Shown here: positions 9,921-19,324 of the stretch, piece after piece
Numbering within the stretch: position 1 is the first letter of the stretch
Layout: every line of letters begins with the position of its first letter
Assembly: GCF_017826695.1 (NCBI RefSeq)
Contig: NZ_JAFFZW010000002.1
Span: 620,001 to 684,000 of the forward strand
Length of the DNA: 64,000 bases
Direction: 5' to 3'
Source of the DNA: Pseudomonas alliivorans
GTDB lineage: Bacteria; Pseudomonadota; Gammaproteobacteria; Pseudomonadales; Pseudomonadaceae
The notes under the pieces: generated by a model
Seen by the model: the letters and a program-made list of their open reading frames with translations, nothing else
What the model was told of the DNA's origin: nothing
Database searches by the model: none
Program-made: the position numbers and the translations under genes

Positions 9921-12029
9921 CTATTCCACTACTACTCGCACTCTTGCCAGATTCGCGACCCGCGTAAACTCCGTCGTGGCGTCACCTTCACGCTGGACGG
10001 TGGCGCGGAGCACGGGGTAGTAGGTGCCAGGTTCCGGGTAAACAACTGTCTTATGTACCGCGAGCGTTTCTGACGGCTGATGAGGAAGTGGAGCATCCAG
10101 AAAATCATTGTTCCCCGTCTGACTCCATTCTGTTTTCACAATTTTGCCGGCAGATGCCGGAACGGTAATGTCACCCATCAACGTAACGGGCTCCCCGACT
10201 TTGGCAATGATTCTCTCGCCGCTCCTTGACGTCAGTTTCACACCTGGCTGGATACCCTGCCTGGCTGATGCGTCCGCGGGTAACGAGACTTGACCGTTAT
10301 TGAGCGCATACTGAGTGGAACGAGGCGGCGCTCTATCATCTTCCACCCAGGCACTCACGTCCCTGACCGCTTGTTCGAGGATACCGTTGTAATCGATGAG
10401 TCTCACAAATTGATTGTCGGCCGCGCCCGAGGCCACAACGCTGCCATCCAGATGGTCTGCATTATCGTTTAACCAGATCCGAACCTTCGCATCGTACTGA
10501 TCCCCCTCTTCTGCCTTCAATCGCTGGCCATACCAGTCGGCATCCCAAGGGTAGGCATCGACATCAAGTGCATTGGCGATGATTATCATTTTGCTGTTTA
10601 TTTTGCCGGTGAAGCTACCGCCTCCGCTGACACCTTTGCTGATTATTGAGCCTGCTTCCTGAGGGCGTTGCGGGTAGCGCGGTGAACCGTCTGCATTGCG
10701 GAATTGATCCCACACAGCAAATCCACCAGAAACCGGTACCTGATGCCGATGGTAGGAGGTCAACGCAATTGCCCAGCGATTATCGACACGAATCCTGGTT
10801 CCAGTTCTCAGGGTATTGAGCGTGTCGGCCTGATTTTGCTCGGACAGCTTAATGACTCCGTGCTCGGCATCCAACGACCCAAGCAACTTTCGATTGCCCC
10901 CTTCTGCTCCGTCGAGGGTAAAGTCCAACCAAGCGCTGTTTTTGAGGTGCGACAACCCGGCCACGTGCAAACTTGATGGCTTACCCTCCGAGTCACGATC
11001 TATCCTTTGAACCGACACTACGCGGTCAATTTTCGCCCTTCGGACAAGATTGCCCAGCGTGGATTGCTCAGTGCCCAGGTAGCCAGGTTTATTCCAGAAG
11101 TCATCTGCATAACCGGGATCAATGCCTTTGACCGAACTGGCAAACCCCAGTAAACCTTGCGGGTCGTTGAGACCCAGGATGTAAGCGTAATTATCCCAAC
11201 CGCGCAGGGGCACGCCCATTGCTGTGACCTCCGCCAGAACGGAGGCCTGTGTGGCGTCAAGTGTTGCAAAAGGATCGCCACTGCCTCCCGGTCGCATCGC
11301 GTCGGCAATGTTTGATGCCTTGTCTTCGAGTACAAGACGTGCAAAAGCACGTACGAAAAAATTGGTTGGAATCGATGTTGGGACGCCAATGACGAATGGC
11401 ACGGCACCATCCCATACCCCCGACGAGTTCTCAGCCGCAGCGATGGTCAGATAGGATCCGCCGCTGCCACCATAGATATAGCCGTGGATCTGAGAGGCGG
11501 AAAATCCATAGTATTCCCCGGCAACCACCTTAGAGAACTTTGCAGCCGCAGCGTTGGCTCGATAGCCAGAAGGTGAAACAGTATCCACGGTGTACGCACC
11601 GCTGTCGGCACCAAATTTGATTACCCGGTCCGGAACGCTGCCGTCTCCCAAGGGATAAACCTTGTGGAAGAAACGCCCTTTCCATTGGGCTTTCGGCGGG
11701 AAGAAAAAGCTGAACTTTACATCGGTGCCTTCGAAGTGCCCGGAAACGAGATGCGTCAGAACAGGGCTTTTCAAATCTTCACGGCTATCTATTATCGGGC
11801 GGTCGAACTGCGGGTCGACGCAGTCTTGAGTAATGAACATTATGCCGTCTGCTGGTGTTTCGCACGACGGGGATTGAGAAGCGGCGCAAGCCAATGTCGA
11901 CAGCCCACCCAGCGACACTGCAACTACTAAGCATCTGCCAACAGCGGACTTTCTTTTGAAACCGTGATCGCGACGGAAATCCGTGCCAAGGGACGGAGCC
12001 ACTGGATTCAGGTTTTCAGCGTTGTTCAT
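9921..12029 (-). CDS. Secreted alpha/beta-hydrolase-like protein
   Basis: A 702-residue exported protein. The N-terminus has a long charged region (twin Arg at 19-20, further basic residues at 25-27) before a hydrophobic stretch and an ACAA cleavage-like site near 47-50. It could leave by Sec or Tat; the Tat motif is not canonical. YGGSGGSYLTIAAAE (186-200) looks like a nucleophile elbow with a serine nucleophile, and GVSGGGSFTGK and DVDAYPWDADWY follow at mid-length, so an esterase-like fold is likely. The last 110 residues look like an Ig/PKD-type beta domain. It lies downstream of, and on the same strand as, an FhuE-like siderophore receptor (274 bp gap), so hydrolysis of a siderophore or other chelate is conceivable but unproved. 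Confidence 0.6.
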   Translation of the reverse strand: MNNAENLNPVAPSLGTDFRRDHGFKRKSAVGRCLVVAVSLGGLSTLACAASQSPSCETPADGIMFITQDCVDPQFDRPIIDSREDLKSPVLTHLVSGHFEGTDVKFSFFFPPKAQWKGRFFHKVYPLGDGSVPDRVIKFGADSGAYTVDTVSPSGYRANAAAAKFSKVVAGEYYGFSASQIHGYIYGGSGGSYLTIAAAENSSGVWDGAVPFVIGVPTSIPTNFFVRAFARLVLEDKASNIADAMRPGGSGDPFATLDATQASVLAEVTAMGVPLRGWDNYAYILGLNDPQGLLGFASSVKGIDPGYADDFWNKPGYLGTEQSTLGNLVRRAKIDRVVSVQRIDRDSEGKPSSLHVAGLSHLKNSAWLDFTLDGAEGGNRKLLGSLDAEHGVIKLSEQNQADTLNTLRTGTRIRVDNRWAIALTSYHRHQVPVSGGFAVWDQFRNADGSPRYPQRPQEAGSIISKGVSGGGSFTGKINSKMIIIANALDVDAYPWDADWYGQRLKAEEGDQYDAKVRIWLNDNADHLDGSVVASGAADNQFVRLIDYNGILEQAVRDVSAWVEDDRAPPRSTQYALNNGQVSLPADASARQGIQPGVKLTSRSGERIIAKVGEPVTLMGDITVPASAGKIVKTEWSQTGNNDFLDAPLPHQPSETLAVHKTVVYPEPGTYYPVLRATVQREGDATTEFTRVANLARVRVVVE

Positions 12030-12302
12030 AATGGCTGTGGAATTCCTTGAGGGGCTTCAATGGCGGCAGACCGATACGGCTGGGTAAGTTTTTTGAGTCG
12101 CCTGGAGGATGAGACGGCTCCGGTTGAGTCTCTCACTTTCCGGTTTGAGAGGCGTGATTTGCTTTACCAGGCGCTCACCTGCGGCTGGACAGCCGTTCTC
12201 CTGCCTGGCGATTGCGGCCCACCACCTGTGTTGTCGGTCGAACCTGGAAAAAACTGACTGATGGCGGCAATCGGATCAGATCGCAGAGGTCATCAGCTCG
12301 GG

Positions 12303-14549
12303 CTACAGTTTATAGTTGACTGTTAGAAATGCGTTCCGCGGCGCGCCATAACTTACCGTGTCGAAGTCGCCCTTCTGCGTTGCATATTTTTTATCAAACA
12401 CATTATTAACATTGATAGAGACGTCCATGTGACGTGTCATCTCATAACGAGCCATCAATGACGTCAACGCGTAGGGATCCTGTTCCGCTACCCGTGTGCT
12501 GGTACTGCTGCTCAAGAAGCGGCTTTGCCATCTGATGCCGCCACCCAACGTCAGTTTCTCCCAGACTCCGGGTAATCTGTACGTCGTGAACATCTGAGCG
12601 GTAGTGCGTGGCACCTGAGCATTTAGCCTGGTGTCATTACCATCCTTGGCCGTGAAAGCAGCCACGCCAGCGTAGACATTCCAATCGGTGGCAACCTCAC
12701 CCTGCATGTCAAACTCGATCCCACGGGATTTGGTGCCATCGACACCTTTATAAGCCTGGGCTCCGCCTGGGGTAAGAAGACGACCGTCCGCTTGTGCAGC
12801 ATTGTCCAGTTCGGTGTCAAACAATGCGACCGACGCATTCAGTCTGCCTTCCAGGTATTCAGCTTTGAGGCCAATTTCTTTCGTCTTGCCTTCAGTAGGC
12901 GTAAGAACGTTGCCGTTGCGGTCTCGAAATGATGATTGAGGATTATAGATGCCGGTATAACTGACATAAGCAGAATACGTACCGTCAATGTCGTATATCA
13001 AACCTGCATAAGGTGTGAATTCATTACTCTTTTTATAACTGAACGGCGTTCCGCCTGCGGTCTCGTCAATCTCGTACCGATTGAACCGCCCGCCGACAAT
13101 CAACTTCAATGGGTCAGCCAAAGAGAATCTCGCCGCGCTGTAGAAACCGCGCTGCTTGATCTGGGTATGGGTGGGTATTGACGTCATTGCATCGAAGTCA
13201 GGCTTGGGGAAGTGGCTGCTCCAATCGTAGATATTGATGGGCGTGAACCCTGAAAAAAAGGGGCTGACGTCATCTTTGTTCGAGGTATATCGAGAACTCA
13301 TACCTCCCACCACCAGGTCATGTTGGCGTCCCATCAGGTCAAAGGGACCGCTCGCCATCACATCCAAGGTGTTTTGACGGCTTTTACCTTTGCCGGCCAA
13401 CGCTATCGGATAAGCGCCATCAGGAAAACTGCCCAGTCCAGTATCCTGGTCAGGTGTACCAGAACTCCCCATGAGCTGGGTGTCATACCTGGTACGGTAC
13501 TGATTCACGAAACCGTGGACTTTCCAATCGTTATCAAACCGGTGCTCCAGTTCGGCAAAAGCGTTCTGTCGAGTACTGTCCGAGCGGCTCCAGTCCGCTG
13601 CCACAGATTTGGAGCGCGACCATTCTGCCTCTGAGCCATTGCTGAACCATAGAGGCGTACCGCCCCAGGTCGGTCGCTTAGGGGAACTATTCTGGTAGTC
13701 GTAACCCACACCCAACGTAGTGTCTTCAGTGAGATCGGCCTCAACGATCCCGTAGAGCGCTTGCTTTTGTGTTTGATACCCGTCGAGGTAAGAGTGGCCA
13801 TCATTATTGACCCCAGCCATACGTGCCCGAACGCGACCGTCGGTTGTCAGGGGTACGGAAATGTCCCCCACTTCTCTAAAACTGTCCCACGACCCCGCAC
13901 TGATGGAGGTGGAGGCGGAAAACGCTGACGTGGGTCTTTTGCGGACGAGATTGACCGCAGCCGACGGATTGCCCGTGCCGGTAAGAAGTCCGTTCGCCCC
14001 GCGCACAATTTCGACACGGTCATAAAACGCTGTTTCCAGGTCGCTGATACCGCTGCCGTTTATGACATCGCCGATGACAGCCGGTATGCCGTCATACTGG
14101 ATGTTGTCGATCAGAAAGCCTCGGGAATAAAAACTCGTGCGCTGGCTGTCTGATTGGTACGAGGAGATGCCAGTGGTGTTCTCCAGCACACTCTGAACCG
14201 AATCGAGCTTTTGATCGTCCATGCGTTGACGTGTCACCACTGAAACCGATTGCGGCGTTTCCCGAAGCGTGAGCGGCAAGCGAGTCGCGGCCGTTGTCTG
14301 ACCGAGGGTATAAAGGCCTGTGCCTTCTGTCTCGGTGCCGCCGGGTGCTCCTATCCCGCTTATCGTCAGGGACGGGAGGAACATCACGCCCTGAGACGGA
14401 GTGTTTTCGTCGGCTTTGACCGTGTCCTTTGCCATCACACAATTTGAATGTCCCAAAAGCACAAGCAGCGCTGCAGCAACCGGTTTCTTCACCAGACGTT
14501 GAGGCGCGCCATGGCGCCCTCCACCGCAGTCAGTCAACGAACTCGACAT
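12303..14549 (-). CDS. TonB-dependent siderophore receptor, FhuE-like
   Basis: A 748-residue outer-membrane receptor importing ferric siderophores with energy from TonB. A signal peptide (about 1-40) is followed by a plug with RETPQSVSVVTRQRMDDQ, YSRGFLIDNIQYDGIPA and RGANGLLTGTGNPSAAVN. The barrel ends GAPRNAFLTVNYKL with the aromatic/hydrophobic end needed for barrel assembly. Motif by motif it follows E. coli FhuE (coprogen and rhodotorulic acid receptor), including NSPTWGG-like and FGRQHNL-like segments, so a hydroxamate siderophore is the best guess. No N-terminal signalling (STN) domain is present, so it should not drive a FecI/FecR system. A candidate Fur box lies 117 bp upstream. Confidence 0.9.
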   Translation of the reverse strand: MSSSLTDCGGGRHGAPQRLVKKPVAAALLVLLGHSNCVMAKDTVKADENTPSQGVMFLPSLTISGIGAPGGTETEGTGLYTLGQTTAATRLPLTLRETPQSVSVVTRQRMDDQKLDSVQSVLENTTGISSYQSDSQRTSFYSRGFLIDNIQYDGIPAVIGDVINGSGISDLETAFYDRVEIVRGANGLLTGTGNPSAAVNLVRKRPTSAFSASTSISAGSWDSFREVGDISVPLTTDGRVRARMAGVNNDGHSYLDGYQTQKQALYGIVEADLTEDTTLGVGYDYQNSSPKRPTWGGTPLWFSNGSEAEWSRSKSVAADWSRSDSTRQNAFAELEHRFDNDWKVHGFVNQYRTRYDTQLMGSSGTPDQDTGLGSFPDGAYPIALAGKGKSRQNTLDVMASGPFDLMGRQHDLVVGGMSSRYTSNKDDVSPFFSGFTPINIYDWSSHFPKPDFDAMTSIPTHTQIKQRGFYSAARFSLADPLKLIVGGRFNRYEIDETAGGTPFSYKKSNEFTPYAGLIYDIDGTYSAYVSYTGIYNPQSSFRDRNGNVLTPTEGKTKEIGLKAEYLEGRLNASVALFDTELDNAAQADGRLLTPGGAQAYKGVDGTKSRGIEFDMQGEVATDWNVYAGVAAFTAKDGNDTRLNAQVPRTTAQMFTTYRLPGVWEKLTLGGGIRWQSRFLSSSTSTRVAEQDPYALTSLMARYEMTRHMDVSINVNNVFDKKYATQKGDFDTVSYGAPRNAFLTVNYKL

Positions 14550-14909
14550 GAGTCATTCCTTATCAAGAAAAACAGACAACGGCCGACCATCGAGAAGCGG
14601 ATTTGAAGACCCACGACTCAACCGGAACCCGACCGAAGAACAGAAGTGACGAATTAATCTCAGGTGAAACTGATTAGCATTCGTTGTGGCGCAATTTAGC
14701 AACAGGCTGCTGTTGCCAGATATCGAGGGATGGCCAGATTATTTTTCAGTTCGGCCAATGTGTGCGGCGGGGAGTTTCCCGACTGCAATTGAGCATGCCA
14801 CCCCTCAATTTAAGTTGCGATCAGGTCTACAGTTATCTGAACAGAGGCCGAAAAAAACAACTATCAAGGCGCATGGATGAGGCCTATTAAATCTATCGAG
14901 TCTTGCACC
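14550..14909. other. Divergent control region, receptor / chemoreceptor
   Basis: AT-richer region between the divergent siderophore receptor and chemoreceptor genes. It contains the candidate Fur box at 14666-14684. No coding sequence is supported. Confidence 0.5.
14666..14684. promoter_or_regulatory. Candidate Fur box
   Basis: GAAACTGATTAGCATTCGT matches 12 of 19 positions of the GATAATGATAATCATTATC consensus, with the central TGAT..CATT core kept. Its place upstream of a siderophore receptor fits iron repression. Confidence 0.5.
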
Positions 14910-16211
14910 ATGTCCATCCCGTTTTTACGCCGTGATCGTTATGCACTCCGACAGCTGATAGCTGCCATCAAAAGCGGCGAAGCACCTGACGTTAAAGGTT
15001 GCCGGGAGGCCCCGGTAATCCTTGATGCCTGGGGAACTCTCGAATCATCCCGGCGTGAGTCCCAATCACGCATAAGCCAACTTGAAAAAGAGCTTGAAGT
15101 TGAGCGGGAACGACTTCACGAATCGGCAGCTAGCGCGTCAACCTACGCCGTCAGATTCGACCTGGTGAATCGCGCCTCCAGCGAGGGCCTTTGGGATATG
15201 GAGGTCGTAGCTGGCGACCCGATCAATCCCAAGAACCGCTTTTGGTGGTCGCAGCAATTTCGCAATCTGCTCGGATTTAATAACGAACTTGATTTCCCGA
15301 ATGTCCTGGCGAGTTGGGCCGATCGCCTGCATCCGCAGGACAAGCAGGAGACGCTTGACGCCTTTGCTCGACATCTCAACGACAAGTCAGGCAACACGCC
15401 TTATAAAGTGAAAAACCGGCTCGCGATGAAGGACGGTTCCTATCGTTGGTTCCATGCACAAGGTGAAACACTTCGTGATGAACGAGGCACGCCGATCCGG
15501 GTCGCTGGCTCGCTACGGGATATTCATGATCAGCTGGAACGCGAGCAGGAACATGACGTCATCATCACCCGCTTCGAACTGGCCAGGGAAATGCTCTCCG
15601 ATGGCTTGTGGGACATGGAGGTCATTGCCGGGGATCCTGTGAATGCCAGGAACCCGTTCTGGTGGTCGCCTCAGTTCCGAAGACTGCTTGGTTTTGAAAC
15701 GGTTGAAGAATTTCCTGATGTTCTGGATAGCTGGGCATCCCGGTTGCACCCGGATGATAAAGAACGAAGCCTTAACGCTTTCGGCGCCCACTTGAATGAT
15801 AGGTCAGGAAAAACTCCATTCGACATCGAGTATCGGTTGAAGATGAAGAGTGGCGAATACCGTTGGTTCAGAGCACGAGGTCAGACCCGGCGCGATCCGA
15901 AAGGATCTCCGCTTCGCGTAGTCGGCGCTCTTGTGGATGTCCACCTGCAGCACGAGCAGAATGCGCTGCGAGAGTCGGAAATTACGCATCAACGGACCCT
16001 GGAGGCCAGCCTGGCTCAGTTGTCGCAAATTGTAGGTACGATACAAAGCATTGCGAGCCAGACAAATCTGCTGGCGCTGAATGCGGCGATTGAAGCTGCA
16101 CGTGCAGGTGAGGCTGGGCGCGGTTTCGCTGTTGTGGCCGACGAGGTTCGTAAACTCGCGACGCGTACTACCGAAGCCACCGAACAAGCCGCCGGGATGA
16201 TTGCGCGCTGA
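14910..16211 (+). CDS. PAS-PAS chemoreceptor with short signalling domain
   Basis: A soluble 433-residue methyl-accepting-type protein without membrane helices. After an N-terminal coiled coil (about 45-75) come two near-duplicate PAS_3 domains. Each reads like LWDMEVxAGDP, then FWWSxQFRxLLGF, then YRWF, with a PAC tail. The C-terminal region is only the tip of an MCP signalling hairpin: [20 protein letters not shown] followed by [15 protein letters not shown], and it stops at [10 protein letters not shown]. The descending coiled-coil arm is missing. The hairpin contact region for CheA/CheW is intact, so it may still join a cytoplasmic array. I chose ATG 14910 (MSIPFLRRD) over the upstream ATG at 14877. 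The ligand, perhaps haem or flavin or none, is unknown. Confidence 0.85.
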   Translation: MSIPFLRRDRYALRQLIAAIKSGEAPDVKGCREAPVILDAWGTLESSRRESQSRISQLEKELEVERERLHESAASASTYAVRFDLVNRASSEGLWDMEVVAGDPINPKNRFWWSQQFRNLLGFNNELDFPNVLASWADRLHPQDKQETLDAFARHLNDKSGNTPYKVKNRLAMKDGSYRWFHAQGETLRDERGTPIRVAGSLRDIHDQLEREQEHDVIITRFELAREMLSDGLWDMEVIAGDPVNARNPFWWSPQFRRLLGFETVEEFPDVLDSWASRLHPDDKERSLNAFGAHLNDRSGKTPFDIEYRLKMKSGEYRWFRARGQTRRDPKGSPLRVVGALVDVHLQHEQNALRESEITHQRTLEASLAQLSQIVGTIQSIASQTNLLALNAAIEAARAGEAGRGFAVVADEVRKLATRTTEATEQAAGMIAR

Positions 16212-16341
16212 GCAGCAGCCTTTCAGTCAGGTCATGTAACGGACATGTGGAATCGACCAGTTGCCGCTGCCACGGCGGCAACCGGTTGAATCATGCAGGA
16301 CGTGATGCTCACTCCTCGGCGAGATCGCTTACTCGCCGCGG

Positions 16342-17196
16342 TTAAACGTTATCAGGAAGCAGGATTGAAGGCACATGCAACGAATCACCCGCAGCAAGAG
16401 CACTTGAGCGGGTGGTGAGATATTGCACAGGGGCCTTGCCTACGGTTTTGCGGAACATGGTGATGAAGCCACTGGAGCCTTCATAACCGAGTTCCGATGC
16501 AACCGTCTGTACGCTCTCCCCTTTGATCATGCGTTGCAGTGACAGAATCACATGCAACTGGCGACGCCAACGCCCAAAGCTCATCCCTATCTCCTGCAGC
16601 AAAAGCCGACTCATGCTGCGCTCACTCATGCCTATGCGGGATGCCCAATCGTGCACTGAAATCTTCACCGCAGGGTCGGCCAGGAGCATTTCAGCGAGCC
16701 GGCGCAGACGCCTGTCGCGAGGCATCGGCAAATGCAGGTCCTGCACGGGGGCTGCCGACAATTCGTCCAACAACGTTGCGATCAGGCGGTCTTCGCGTGC
16801 GCTGGTGGCGGCGTCTTCCGAGAATCCCGCCGCCTTGAGCAGCAATTCCCGCAGCAGTGGCGAGACCCCAATCGTGCAGCAACCTTGCGGAAGGTCCGGT
16901 GCGGCGTCGGGTTCCACAAATAAGCAGTAACATTCCGTTTCTCCCGAGCCACGTGTCGCATGTGACAAACCGCCAGGTATCCATACGGCACATTGCGGTG
17001 GAACGATCCATACGCCTTCTTCGATTTCACAATTGAGCACGCCACGCACGGAATAAAGCAGTTGCGCCTTGCGATGTTGATGGCTTGCTTGCTCCCAGTC
17101 TTTGCTCACCATCGAGGCACTGAGCGCAACGACTGTCCGCGAAATGCTATCGACGTCCCACTTGGGGACCGTGTCTCCATTGACGATGTTTGCCAT
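16342..17196 (-). CDS. AraC-family transcriptional regulator
   Basis: A 284-residue regulator with an N-terminal cupin-like sensing domain (HQHRKAQLLYSVRG, WIVPPQCAVWIPGG) and a C-terminal AraC double helix-turn-helix: RIGMSERSMSRLLLQEIGMS for the first and VASELGYEGSSGFITMFRKT for the second. The cupin pattern with HQHRKAQL resembles one-component repressor/activators such as NimR-type regulators. I start at ATG 17196 (MANIVNG) rather than 17223. It faces away from a small gene at 17350 across about 150 bp, its most likely target. Confidence 0.85.
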   Translation of the reverse strand: MANIVNGDTVPKWDVDSISRTVVALSASMVSKDWEQASHQHRKAQLLYSVRGVLNCEIEEGVWIVPPQCAVWIPGGLSHATRGSGETECYCLFVEPDAAPDLPQGCCTIGVSPLLRELLLKAAGFSEDAATSAREDRLIATLLDELSAAPVQDLHLPMPRDRRLRRLAEMLLADPAVKISVHDWASRIGMSERSMSRLLLQEIGMSFGRWRRQLHVILSLQRMIKGESVQTVASELGYEGSSGFITMFRKTVGKAPVQYLTTRSSALAAGDSLHVPSILLPDNV

Positions 17197-17349
17197 ACCA
17201 GCTGTGCACCCTCGCTGAACCAAGACGAAATCTGGCTGATTCGAACAATAGTATGGCCAAGCTGTGCAATCTCGCCGACCTGCTTACAGGGTATCCTGAA
17301 ACTGCAGGCCGTCACACAGATTTGGCGATCTCATCGGAGGAGTATCGAA

Positions 17350-17757
17350 ATGCGTATAGAAACTAACCAATTCCCGCTCGTATGGTTGCAAAAAGCGACA
17401 CAGGGCTACAGCCAAGAAGACTCACTTGCCCAGTTCGAAGCGTTGCTTGCTCGCCATCAGCCCTTCGTTCTCCTCAGCAACGAAGGGCTGGATAAGGAGC
17501 AGACCGAACACTCGCCAGACGAAATGAAACAAATGGCCCTATGGATGAAGCGCCATAAAAGCGAGCTCAAGCAGTATGTCAAAGCCTCGATTCATGTCGA
17601 ATCAAGTCTTGCCAAACGCTTGGCAGGCAAAGCCTTCTCAGTTGTTTACGAGAAATTCTGGGGCTATCCCATGCTCATGACAGCCACTGAAGACGAGGCC
17701 TTGTTGCTGGCGGAGACATTATTAAAACCCAAGGTCCTGAAAGCTGCTTCTACATAA
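17350..17757 (+). CDS. Conserved small protein, function unknown
   Basis: A 135-residue cytoplasmic protein starting MRIETNQFPLVWLQ, preceded by a good Shine-Dalgarno (GGAGGAG, about ten bases upstream). No membrane segment or signal peptide. The N-terminal half (FPLVWLQKATQ, FEALLARHQPFVLLSNEGL) suggests an alpha/beta fold, and the C-terminal half is charged and helical. I do not recognise the family. The longer open frame reaching back to 16993 runs over the AraC gene and should not be used. Divergence from the AraC gene suggests it is that regulator's target. Confidence 0.65.
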   Translation: MRIETNQFPLVWLQKATQGYSQEDSLAQFEALLARHQPFVLLSNEGLDKEQTEHSPDEMKQMALWMKRHKSELKQYVKASIHVESSLAKRLAGKAFSVVYEKFWGYPMLMTATEDEALLLAETLLKPKVLKAAST

Positions 17758-17865
17758 ACGCTGACCCCGACATTGGCTCAAACAGGCGCGCCACAGTGCC
17801 TGCGGCGCACGCCGCGACATGGAGTACCAAACCGCACCGCTCAAGGCCACGCATCTGGATAAGCC

Positions 17866-18159
17866 TTATAGATTCCCGGCAGCCTGGGCAACCAACACTT
17901 GCGGCCGATGAGAAAACAGCTGCAGGCGCGCCCCGCCGAGCGCCATGACAAAGAAACACACTGTATAGCCGTGAAGGCTGCTCCAGCCACCGCCCGTGCT
18001 GATCAGCGTGCCCATCAATATCGGTGCGATGCCGCAGCCAATGAACATCGCGGTGGTAATGATGCCGTTGGCGGCCGATTTGGCAGAAGTCTGTGCAGAG
18101 TCAGAGGCCACTGCGCAGTAGATCGGCCAGATATGCGTTGGCGACCAGGCCTCTGTCAA
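17866..18159 (-). pseudogene. MFS transporter remnant (C-terminal fragment)
   Basis: About 95 residues match only the last helices of a major facilitator transporter: SAANGIITTAMFIGCGIAPI, MGTLISTGGGWSSLHGYTVC, and a final hydrophobic segment. The N-terminal ten helices are absent, and the next gene upstream on this strand is unrelated. This is therefore a deletion relic. The surrounding 17758-18203 holds nothing else I can support. Confidence 0.7.
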
Positions 18160-18203
18160 CTTGTCTTTATCGGGATTCCACTGCCGGAGAAACCTCCTCC
18201 AGC

Positions 18204-18983
18204 TCAGACAGTGACCGAGTGAAAGATATATTCAGCCTGCGATCCAGCATCCAGTTCAACGCCCGCCAGCTCCAGACGGGTGTGAAGATCAGCATCATCG
18301 GCACGAACTTTCCAGGACACGTTTGTAGACACGGGATCGCCAGCCCTGACAAGCCTTATGGCGTGGCGCAGTAACACGCGGTCAGCCAGGTAAACAGCCA
18401 GTGCATTGCCTTTCCAGGCGGCGACATTCATTCCCATCTGCTCGCACACGGCAACCTTGGCCTCGGCGTCATCACGGTCAGCCTGGCGTGAGCGTTGAAT
18501 CTGATCCTCCAGGACAGGGTCAATGACCCGATCGGAAAACAATACTTCGCCTGACTCCCAGACCTCCGGCGGACAAACCTTCTCCTCGGGACGCAGGGTG
18601 AGAAACGGGTTGATCTCCATGGGATAGATTCGACAGACCAACGGCCGGTCTTCATAGATTGCGCAGCGGTTATCCTCACCCAGACTCGGGCACTGTGTCA
18701 GCGCGTTGCCTGCAAAGATGGCGACCACCTGGATGCGTGCCTCGCCACTGATCACTTCCGTAGCCCGCTGGACGCTGTGGGCGTAGTGCGCCGGCTCGAC
18801 GTAGGTCGAGTGATCGAACGCCTCAAGTATGACGGCAACATCGTTACCGCGATCCAGCCACTCTTCGGCCTCCTGGAGCGTGAGGGGTATGAGACGTCCT
18901 TTGCAGCAGACTCCGCATCCATTGCATGCAAACATGATCGGGCCGATTTTTGCAGGCATATCGGGTTGGCTTTGGGGGTTCAT
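18204..18983 (-). CDS. YkgJ-family cysteine-cluster protein
   Basis: A 259-residue cytoplasmic protein of the zinc/iron-chelating family (CxxCxxCC type). The cluster starts at FACNGCGVCCKGRLIPLT (about 18-35) and continues with CAIYEDRPLVCRIYPME near 108-124, giving eight cysteines in the usual spacing. Members are thought to bind an Fe-S cluster or zinc; no reaction is established. The C-terminal 120 residues extend beyond the core domain. It appears monocistronic, and no metal-handling partner is adjacent apart from the siderophore genes 4 kb away. Confidence 0.8.
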   Translation of the reverse strand: MNPQSQPDMPAKIGPIMFACNGCGVCCKGRLIPLTLQEAEEWLDRGNDVAVILEAFDHSTYVEPAHYAHSVQRATEVISGEARIQVVAIFAGNALTQCPSLGEDNRCAIYEDRPLVCRIYPMEINPFLTLRPEEKVCPPEVWESGEVLFSDRVIDPVLEDQIQRSRQADRDDAEAKVAVCEQMGMNVAAWKGNALAVYLADRVLLRHAIRLVRAGDPVSTNVSWKVRADDADLHTRLELAGVELDAGSQAEYIFHSVTV

Positions 18984-19324
18984 GGTCAGTCCTTAACGCT
19001 CACCCTTCACACTTCGTGCAGCGGCGCCGGCAAAAAAGAAAAAGGGTATACATCAAATATCGGGCGGCAATAGCAGCAATTGGTTACCAATTATTGTGAG
19101 CAAGCCCTCGTCAGCCGACGGCGTGCATTTGTCAACGCGACGCCGCCCTGTTCAGCCATCGGGTATCCCTGTTTCGTGTTGCAAGTATCCAGGCCCACCG
19201 CGATGCGGGCCTGGATACCTGCAAGGTCACCGAAACAGCCGGGCTGCGCTGAACCACAAACCCGTATTCATCTTGTGAAATCTGAATGTCACGGTCGCGA
19301 CCTCACTCAATGCTCGGCAATGGC
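18984..19324. other. Intergenic region with strong inverted repeat
   Basis: No gene is supported. It lies between the start of the YkgJ gene and the end of the OYE gene, and holds the inverted repeat listed at 19181-19222. A GGTTACC/GGTAACC-like palindrome lies near 19081. Confidence 0.4.
19181..19222. repeat. Long inverted repeat
   Basis: Perfect 11-bp arms TATCCAGGCCC and GGGCCTGGATA around a 10-base spacer, with GCA/TGC outside them. There is no T run, so it is not a standard terminator. It could be a transcription barrier for the OYE gene or an orphan repeat unit. Confidence 0.65.
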
